Assembly: GCA_946546175.1 (NCBI GenBank)
Contig: CAMNNY010000128.1
Span: 1 to 39,852, forward strand
Direction: 5' to 3'
From: an uncultured Bacteroidales bacterium
GTDB lineage: Bacteria > Bacteroidota > Bacteroidia > Bacteroidales > UBA932
Length of the DNA stretch: 39,852 nucleotides
The notes under the pieces are model-generated. The model did no database searches. It was not told the origin of the DNA and saw only the letters and a program-made list of their open reading frames with translations. The translations under genes were made by a program, and so were the position numbers. Of this stretch, positions 34,411 to 39,852 are shown in pieces. Each line of letters starts with the position of its first letter. Positions within the stretch are counted from its first letter, which is position 1.

Positions 34411-34824
34411 ATGGACTGGACTGCAATCATCACCGCTTTAATCACCGCCCTCATCCCGACCGGAGGACTCGTGGCCATCGTTACGCTCACCGAGAAAAAG
34501 AGCGCAGCGATGCTCGAGAACGCCAAGCAGCTCGCCGAGAGCTACAAGGCGCTGGCCGACGAGTACCAGGAGAGGGAAGCGAAGACTCAAGTCCTTCTGC
34601 AGACCAAGGAAGACGAGCTGCTGAAGCAGATCCGGATGAACTCCGGGCTGCGACACAGCCTCGATGACGCCCACACCGAGTGCGCCGTGGCCAAGCTGAT
34701 GTATTGCAGGAACAGCAAATGCATCCAGCGAGACCCGCCATTTGGAAAAGACGCTAACCTGGTCGTCAAGGAGATGGAGGGAAAAACCCAAAAAAGATAC
34801 AGCGACAATGGGGACAATCAGTAA
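34411..34824 (+). CDS. Membrane-anchored coiled-coil protein (holin/lysis-associated candidate)
   Basis: One N-terminal TM segment; adjacent to endolysin. Confidence 0.5.
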   Translation: MDWTAIITALITALIPTGGLVAIVTLTEKKSAAMLENAKQLAESYKALADEYQEREAKTQVLLQTKEDELLKQIRMNSGLRHSLDDAHTECAVAKLMYCRNSKCIQRDPPFGKDANLVVKEMEGKTQKRYSDNGDNQ

Positions 34825-35245
34825 AAACTTCAGCTACCGCGAGTTCGAGGAGAGCGAGACCGCCAAAGCCCGGGGCATCACCAACGTGATCTCCAGCTTT
34901 GAGGTCCGCGACGCCGTCCGCGAACTGACCAACACCGTGCTGCAGCCGCTCCGGGACGCCTGGGGCCTGCCGCTGCACATCAACTCGGGCTACCGCTGCC
35001 CGAAGCTCAACGCCGCCGTGGGAGGAGCCGCCACCTCCCAGCACATCAAAGGCGAGGCGGCTGACATCAAGGCAGAGCACCCGATCAAGCTGGCCCAGCT
35101 GGCATATGACCTCGGGCTGCCCTACGACCAGATGATCATCTACCCGACCTTCGTGCATTTTTCCCACAAGCTCCATGGAGAGCAGCGCCGCCAGGTGCTC
35201 TACAACAAGAGCTACAAAGGAAGACGAATCACAACCAAAAAATAA
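34808..35245 (+). CDS. Peptidase M15-family endolysin
   Basis: INSGYRCPKLNAAVGGAATSQHIKGEAADI. Confidence 0.9.
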   Translation: MGTISKNFSYREFEESETAKARGITNVISSFEVRDAVRELTNTVLQPLRDAWGLPLHINSGYRCPKLNAAVGGAATSQHIKGEAADIKAEHPIKLAQLAYDLGLPYDQMIIYPTFVHFSHKLHGEQRRQVLYNKSYKGRRITTKK

Positions 35246-35252
35246 CATTATT

Positions 35253-35519
35253 ATGCGTAAAATTTGGAACTGGATCGTGGCCCTTATTTCCAAGGCGCCC
35301 TACGACAAATTGCTGCACTTCATCGCCGGCCTCATCATTGCCGCCTTCTTTGCAATCGTACTCCCCAAATGGGCGGAGTGGTGCATCGTCCCGGTAATCT
35401 TCGCCGGAGTCTTTAAGGAATTCTTCGACAAATGGACCACCCAGGAGTGGGACTGGTGGGATTTCGCTGCCACCTGCGCCGGCGGCCTCATAATCCAGCT
35501 CTTCGTTATCCTGGGCTAA
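35253..35519 (+). CDS. Small membrane protein, lysis-associated/holin candidate
   Basis: Three hydrophobic segments; next to endolysin. Confidence 0.5.
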   Translation: MRKIWNWIVALISKAPYDKLLHFIAGLIIAAFFAIVLPKWAEWCIVPVIFAGVFKEFFDKWTTQEWDWWDFAATCAGGLIIQLFVILG

Positions 35520-36026
35520 ATGGAGAAACGCCTGGCATACCTCGCCATCGTCCTGGTCTTCGCCGCGGGCCTTTTTGTAGGTTTATGGGTCCGCAGGCCA
35601 AGACCAGGCACCGGTGGAGGTGACGAGCCAAAGAGAGACACCACCTGGCTCCACGACACCATCAGGATAGCAGCGCCCACCCCGAAGCCCATCAGGATCC
35701 ACGACACCCTCTGGCTGCCAGCGCCGGTACCACCGGACACGACAGGCCACAGACCCGACACCATCTACGTGCCGGTACCACGGCAGACCGACTACTACCA
35801 CGGCGAACAATACGAGGCCTGGGTGACCGGTTACGAGGCCAGCCTCGACAGCGTCCACGTGTTCCAGAACACCGCCATCGTTGAGGTCCCGGTCTATAAA
35901 ACCGTGACCAAACGAGCCCCCTGGGGAGTCGGGATTCAGGCGGGCGTGACCTACCTCCCAGGACAAAACGGAGGAGTGACGCCCTACATCGGACTGGGCA
36001 TCAGCTACAACATCCTGAACTTTTAA
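35520..36026 (+). CDS. Membrane-anchored protein, DUF6808-like/spanin candidate
   Basis: N-terminal TM, Pro-rich periplasmic region, terminal YIGLGISYNILNF. Confidence 0.5.
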   Translation: MEKRLAYLAIVLVFAAGLFVGLWVRRPRPGTGGGDEPKRDTTWLHDTIRIAAPTPKPIRIHDTLWLPAPVPPDTTGHRPDTIYVPVPRQTDYYHGEQYEAWVTGYEASLDSVHVFQNTAIVEVPVYKTVTKRAPWGVGIQAGVTYLPGQNGGVTPYIGLGISYNILNF

Positions 36027-36053
36027 CAGATACTAACTGACCAAAGACCAAAT

Positions 36054-36082
36054 GCCGGAGCGCCCCAGAGCCCCGGCTTTTT
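36054..36082 (+). terminator. Intrinsic terminator after the lysis module
   Basis: GCCGG ... CCGGC TTTTTC. Confidence 0.65.
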
Positions 36083-36094
36083 CTTTGCATTTTC

Positions 36095-36148
36095 TTTGAA
36101 AAATGTTTGAAAAATGTTTGCATAAATCAAATTAAAGTGTTAACTTTG
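36095..36148 (+). promoter_or_regulatory. Bacteroidales-type promoter: TTTG (36117-36120), 20 nt, TAACTTTG (36141-36148), preceded by 11-bp tandem repeats
   Basis: Consensus -33/-7 boxes; TTTGAAAAATG x2 at 36095 and 36106. Confidence 0.75.
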
Positions 36149-36191
36149 ATACCAGAAAGAGAACAAGAAAGAACAACAAAAACACAACACC

Positions 36192-36479
36192 ATGAGCACA
36201 ACCTACACACAGAAACTCAGAGCAAGCATCGCCTACAACACTGACGACTACCTCCTCAACTGCGACATCCCCGGCATTCCTGCCCTGGAGCTTAAGAACG
36301 GCATCCACGCCAACGCCCCCACCGTAAAGGTTGAGGCCATCGCCATGGACAGAACCGGCGCCCTGGTCTTCTACATGGCCCCCAATAGCTGGGAGTACAA
36401 CAACCCCACCGAGGCCGCCTGCAAAAAAGCCCTTGAATGGATCAACGACAACTTCGACAAACTCTTCCCTGAAGCCTAA
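36192..36479 (+). CDS. Hypothetical protein
   Basis: ORF track; downstream of a promoter. Confidence 0.65.
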   Translation: MSTTYTQKLRASIAYNTDDYLLNCDIPGIPALELKNGIHANAPTVKVEAIAMDRTGALVFYMAPNSWEYNNPTEAACKKALEWINDNFDKLFPEA

Positions 36480-36503
36480 CCAACCCTTAAAACCTACAAA
36501 GCC

Positions 36504-36980
36504 ATGACACGCGCACAGATCCTCGCCAGCATTGAGTTCAACAAAGAGACCCTCGCTGAAGCACAAGCCATCCTCGACCGGATCCAGAACGAGGGTGCCC
36601 ACAAGATGCCTTACTACCCGGAGCGCCTCGCCTCCGCCCAGAGGCTCGTCGACGACATCACCCGCCACCAGGCCAAACTCCAGGACGAGCTCGCCGCCCT
36701 GGAGGCCAAGGCGGCCAAAGCCAAAGAGCCCAAGACCTGCCACGGATTCACCCAGACCGGCCACGTTTTCGCTACCACCCTCGGCTGGGACGGAAAGGAC
36801 TACGAGGGCATCGGCAAGACCTGGCCCTGCTGGGAGAGCCCGAGCCACCCCGGCCAGCTCTTCATCAGGATCTACATCGCCCGCTACAAAGAGTGGGGAT
36901 TCCTCAAGGTCACGGACCGCAACAGCGCCGCCGGCGCCCCGGTCGTCGAATTTCAGTGCAGCTTCCCCAGATACGAATAA
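36504..36980 (+). CDS. Hypothetical protein
   Basis: ORF track. Confidence 0.65.
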   Translation: MTRAQILASIEFNKETLAEAQAILDRIQNEGAHKMPYYPERLASAQRLVDDITRHQAKLQDELAALEAKAAKAKEPKTCHGFTQTGHVFATTLGWDGKDYEGIGKTWPCWESPSHPGQLFIRIYIARYKEWGFLKVTDRNSAAGAPVVEFQCSFPRYE

Positions 36981-36999
36981 ACCCCAAACACATACCACC

Positions 37000-37287
37000 A
37001 TGGAAACCTACAAACTCACAATCCTCGAAAAGACCGGCTGGATCACAAAAAAGGAAACCAGCGACACAAGCATCCTCGAGCAGTACAGAAAAGAAGCTCA
37101 CGACCAGGCCCTCAAATACCTGCCCTGGGCCAACATCGAGGACAAATTCACCCACCTGGTCTACTATTACGAGATAGGCACAGAGGTCGACATCCGATTC
37201 ATTCCCACGGCCTGCACAGACGCCGACCTCGACCTGTTCATCCAGGAATGGCAGCCCGCCTACGTGGGCGCCTTGCACAGAAGATAA
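37000..37287 (+). CDS. Hypothetical protein, 95 aa
   Basis: ATG at 37000 in the frame of ORF 36532..37287. Confidence 0.6.
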   Translation: METYKLTILEKTGWITKKETSDTSILEQYRKEAHDQALKYLPWANIEDKFTHLVYYYEIGTEVDIRFIPTACTDADLDLFIQEWQPAYVGALHRR

Positions 37288-37297
37288 AAAATTTCAT

Positions 37298-37305
37298 TAC
37301 CTTTG
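37298..37305 (+). promoter_or_regulatory. TACCTTTG -7 box, predicted leaderless/short-leader start for the gene at 37312
   Basis: TAnnTTTG match 7 nt before the ATG; TTG at 37273. Confidence 0.5.
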
Positions 37306-37311
37306 CAGACA

Positions 37312-37533
37312 ATGAGTGAAGACAACAACAAGACCGGCAGAGGCGGAGCCCGCCAAGGATCCGGACGCAAACCGATAACAGACGAGGCGCGCAGGCGCAA
37401 CGCGACGGTCTCCTTCCGAGTGAGGGAGACCACCCGCGCCGCCCTTCAGGAACTACGCGCCCAGGGCATCGACATAAACGCCGAGCTCGAGAGACTGGTC
37501 GCAAGGCTGGCCAAGAGGGACACCAAAGGCTGA
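37312..37533 (+). CDS. Small ribbon-helix-helix-like DNA-binding protein
   Basis: GGARQGSGRKPITDEARRRNATVSFRVRETTRAALQELRAQGIDINAELERLV. Confidence 0.6.
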   Translation: MSEDNNKTGRGGARQGSGRKPITDEARRRNATVSFRVRETTRAALQELRAQGIDINAELERLVARLAKRDTKG

Positions 37534-37740
37534 CACCTCCCGACCTGCTGCGACCTTTAGAGAACTCAAAAAAAGCGGCAGGACCACACCGAGAGCTGCC
37601 AAGGCCCCCAATGACCCCCGGTGAACTCAAGCGGCTAATCTTCCCAGCACCACAAAGACCGCTGAAAATCAGCGAAATAGCAAAAAGGGACACCAAAAGG
37701 ACACCAAAACGTCTAAAAGGTGGCCCTTTTTTCGTCGTTT
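37534..37740. other. Candidate attP region next to the integrase 3' end
   Basis: Non-coding; CGCTGA-AAA-TCAGCG inverted repeat (37660-37674); GGACACCAAA direct repeats at 37688 and 37699 (third copy at 37518). Confidence 0.4.
37715..37732. terminator. Hairpin AAAAGG-TGGC-CCTTTT-TT, possibly bidirectional
   Basis: Between convergent genes 37312..37533(+) and int(-). Confidence 0.5.
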
Positions 37741-39009
37741 TTAGTCCCGATTGAACAAAGACATCGCCGCAGCTTTGGAGGAATCGGCAATGCCGATGTA
37801 GGGCTTCATGGACTCATAATCCGCGTGCCCGGTCCATTGCATGACCACCGTGGGCGAGATGCCCATAGCCAAAGCATTACAGATAAACGTCCGGCGCCCA
37901 GCATGAGTGGAAATCAGCGCCCACTTTGGATGCACCTCGTCGTGGCGCTCCGAGCCGCGGTACCAGGTGAGATGCACAGGATCATCAATGCCACACAGGC
38001 GGCAGAGCTCGTGGAGGTTCCGGTTCATTACCTGGTTCGAGATGGACGGAAAGACCCGATCGCCGGCATACCCTTCATCCGCATAGCGCCAAAGCAGCTC
38101 CGTGCTCCATTTATTCAGCTGAATCTGCAGAGGCTCCGCCGTCTTCACCGTGGTCAAGGAGAAAGACGACTCGCCCACATCCGACCAGCGGAGATTCATG
38201 GCATCGGAGTACCGGAGAGAGCTGAAGCAGCAAAAGCAGAAGATGTCCCGGACCTGGCCCATGAACTCCCGGCCCACAGCGTCAAAGTTCCAGAGCAGCA
38301 TCAGCTCGTCCCACGTCAGGAAGACGACCGTCCGCGCTACACTTTTAAGCTTAGGTTTGAAAGACCGATAGTCCTGGCACTGGAGCAGCCCGGCGGAATC
38401 TGCCCAGCCAAGGAACCAGCGAAGATACCCTAAATGCTTACGCACCGTGGAGTTTTTATGGCCGCGAGCATCCCGGAGGAACCCCACATAAGAAGCCAGG
38501 CCGTGCTCGTCGAAATCCGACCAGGAGAGCGCCGGCCTCCACTCGCAGAGATGATGACGGACAACCCGCATCTGGGCATGAGTGGCATCGCTCCAGGAAT
38601 TCTTCACACCTCGCTCCCGGCAAAACCGGTCAAAGCAAGACAGCACATCCTCCACCGGCACCTCGCTCTGCTGCGACAGCCGTCCCTGCACAGCCGCCCG
38701 GACATCAGGCACCGAGGGAAACAGATCTCGAGACACAAAATCAGCAAAGACCCGGTCCACCACGTCCTGATACCGGACAATTTCGTCATTGATAGCAGCT
38801 GCAGGAATGCGGCGCGCACCATGGAACGAGCCAGGAACACAGCGCTGGCGCTCGGAGTCCCAGCGCTCCGGATTCACCCGATAGCCGGTGTTCACCGTGA
38901 CGATGAACCGGGAGCTGCCCCACTTGATCCGGCACTGGAGCTGAGGGTCGAGCTCCCGATCATGCCGATGGAGGCAGAACAGCACCTTGTATTTTATAGG
39001 AGTCCCCAT
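37741..39009 (-). CDS. int: Tyrosine recombinase integrase
   Basis: ALISTHAGRRTFICNALAMGISPTVVMQWTGHADYESMKPYIGIADSSK (HxxR...GH...Y). Confidence 0.95.
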   Translation of the reverse strand: MGTPIKYKVLFCLHRHDRELDPQLQCRIKWGSSRFIVTVNTGYRVNPERWDSERQRCVPGSFHGARRIPAAAINDEIVRYQDVVDRVFADFVSRDLFPSVPDVRAAVQGRLSQQSEVPVEDVLSCFDRFCRERGVKNSWSDATHAQMRVVRHHLCEWRPALSWSDFDEHGLASYVGFLRDARGHKNSTVRKHLGYLRWFLGWADSAGLLQCQDYRSFKPKLKSVARTVVFLTWDELMLLWNFDAVGREFMGQVRDIFCFCCFSSLRYSDAMNLRWSDVGESSFSLTTVKTAEPLQIQLNKWSTELLWRYADEGYAGDRVFPSISNQVMNRNLHELCRLCGIDDPVHLTWYRGSERHDEVHPKWALISTHAGRRTFICNALAMGISPTVVMQWTGHADYESMKPYIGIADSSKAAAMSLFNRD

Positions 39010-39011
39010 AG

Positions 39012-39371
39012 CTATCTCGAGCTTTGGAACCCTTCGATGATGCCCAGGAGCCGGTCAATCTGCTCCTGGCTTTTTGCGTTCTGGGCCTGGGCCTCCCGGA
39101 GAGCCGCCACCAGGCCGGCATCCGCAGTCAGGTCCCGACCCGCTACGGTGTTCCCATCACCCTGGACGGAGACAGGGCCCACCAGAGGAGTCACATCCCA
39201 GCCGCGGTCATTCTCCAGCAAGCGCTGCCGCTGCTCGTAGGGAAGATCCACGCGGCCATTCTCGATCTGTGAAACAAAAGACTTGCTCACGCCCAGAAAG
39301 TCGCCAAGCTCCTCCTGGGTCAATTTGTTGAGGCGACGGAAAGCCGTCACCCGGTCGTTTTTCGTAGCCAT
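39012..39371 (-). CDS. XRE-family HTH repressor
   Basis: FRRLNKLTQEELGDFLGVSKSFVSQIENGRVDLPYEQRQRL. Confidence 0.85.
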   Translation of the reverse strand: MATKNDRVTAFRRLNKLTQEELGDFLGVSKSFVSQIENGRVDLPYEQRQRLLENDRGWDVTPLVGPVSVQGDGNTVAGRDLTADAGLVAALREAQAQNAKSQEQIDRLLGIIEGFQSSR

Positions 39372-39389
39372 AACAAAAAAAGTTTACTT

Positions 39390-39466
39390 AATTTCCATTA
39401 AATGTTTGGAATTTCCATTTACTTTGCTTAACTTTGCCAAAGAAAAGGAAAGAAAGTAAGCAAAGT
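39390..39466. promoter_or_regulatory. Divergent control region: paired AATTTCCATT direct repeats, ACTTTGCTTA/TAAGCAAAGT inverted repeat, TAACTTTG box
   Basis: AATTTCCATT at 39390 and 39410 (20 bp apart); ACTTTGCTTA 39421-39430, TAAGCAAAGT 39457-39466. Confidence 0.6.
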
Positions 39467-39494
39467 TAATTAAAAACCCTTTACCGAACAAGTT

Positions 39495-39852
39495 ATGGCA
39501 CAGAAAACAAACAATCCCAAGCAAGCCGAGATCGAGCTCATCGAAAAACTCTTTGCAATGGACGGCTACTTCGCCGCCGCCTTCACCCGCGCCGACGTCA
39601 CGATGATGGAGTGCAACATCAACGCCGACTACGACCTCCTCTGCAGAACCACCCGCGACGAAAGCTCCAGGATCGCCCAGCTCGAAGCAGAGCTCAAGAG
39701 AGCCTACGAGACCATCAACGAGAAGACCAAGCTCGTCAGCGAGCTGGCCACGGAGCGCGACGGCGCCATCGCCAACTTCCGAGCCGCCCAGAAAGAGAAC
39801 GACGACCTGCAGAACGACCTCTACGAGAAAGCCCACGACTGCGAGCGCCTCA
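39495..39852 (+). CDS. Hypothetical coiled-coil early protein (MAQKTNNPKQAEIELIEK...); continues across the circle junction into 1..365
   Basis: In-frame ATG at 39495; frame continues into the 18..365 ORF after circularisation. Confidence 0.75.
   Translation, partial: MAQKTNNPKQAEIELIEKLFAMDGYFAAAFTRADVTMMECNINADYDLLCRTTRDESSRIAQLEAELKRAYETINEKTKLVSELATERDGAIANFRAAQKENDDLQNDLYEKAHDCERL

Noticed and set aside
1-39852. Stop-codon reassignment (TAG recoding)
   Set aside because: TAG is used as a normal stop by several well-defined genes (e.g. 3758, 6425, 11769, 14426) and TGA/TAA are also used normally.

Overview
The window is one complete circular unit of a temperate, HK97-type, long-tailed (siphovirus-like) phage. 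Bases 1-267 are repeated at 39586-39852, giving a unit length of 39,585 bp. The host is probably a Bacteroidales: TAnnTTTG promoter boxes are present and the gene families match (both inference). Gene order: early/replication module (DUF2800 nuclease-like, DUF2815 ssDNA-binding-like, family A DNA polymerase, VapE-like primase-helicase, VRR-NUC, SNF2-like helicase, ParB-like/N6 methyltransferase), terminase, portal, protease, capsid, connector and tail genes, tape measure, fibre module, diversity-generating retroelement (DGR), lysis, and integrase/repressor. The main result is a two-target DGR. The core cassette is target 1 (VR1) - avd - TR - RT at about 30.8-34.2 kb. A second variable repeat (VR2) closes a small 151-aa protein in the replication module at 3903-4358, about 28 kb away on the linear map and about 11 kb across the circle junction. 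By hand alignment, 19 of 20 VR1 differences and all 14 VR2 substitutions fall on TR adenines. Both VRs, but not TR, are followed by CTTTT-(3/4 nt)-GTGAGCGAAGCGAAC, which is coding in one target and mostly post-stop in the other. This points to DNA-level selection for a target-recognition element. Other items: a tRNA-like RNA just upstream of the VR2 gene, a TTGTCCCA iteron cluster (possible origin), three dispersed promoter repeats with fixed 41-42 bp spacing, a G8 tract separating ParB-like and methyltransferase frames, and an A9 -1 frameshift in the tail assembly chaperone that the ORF track does not join.
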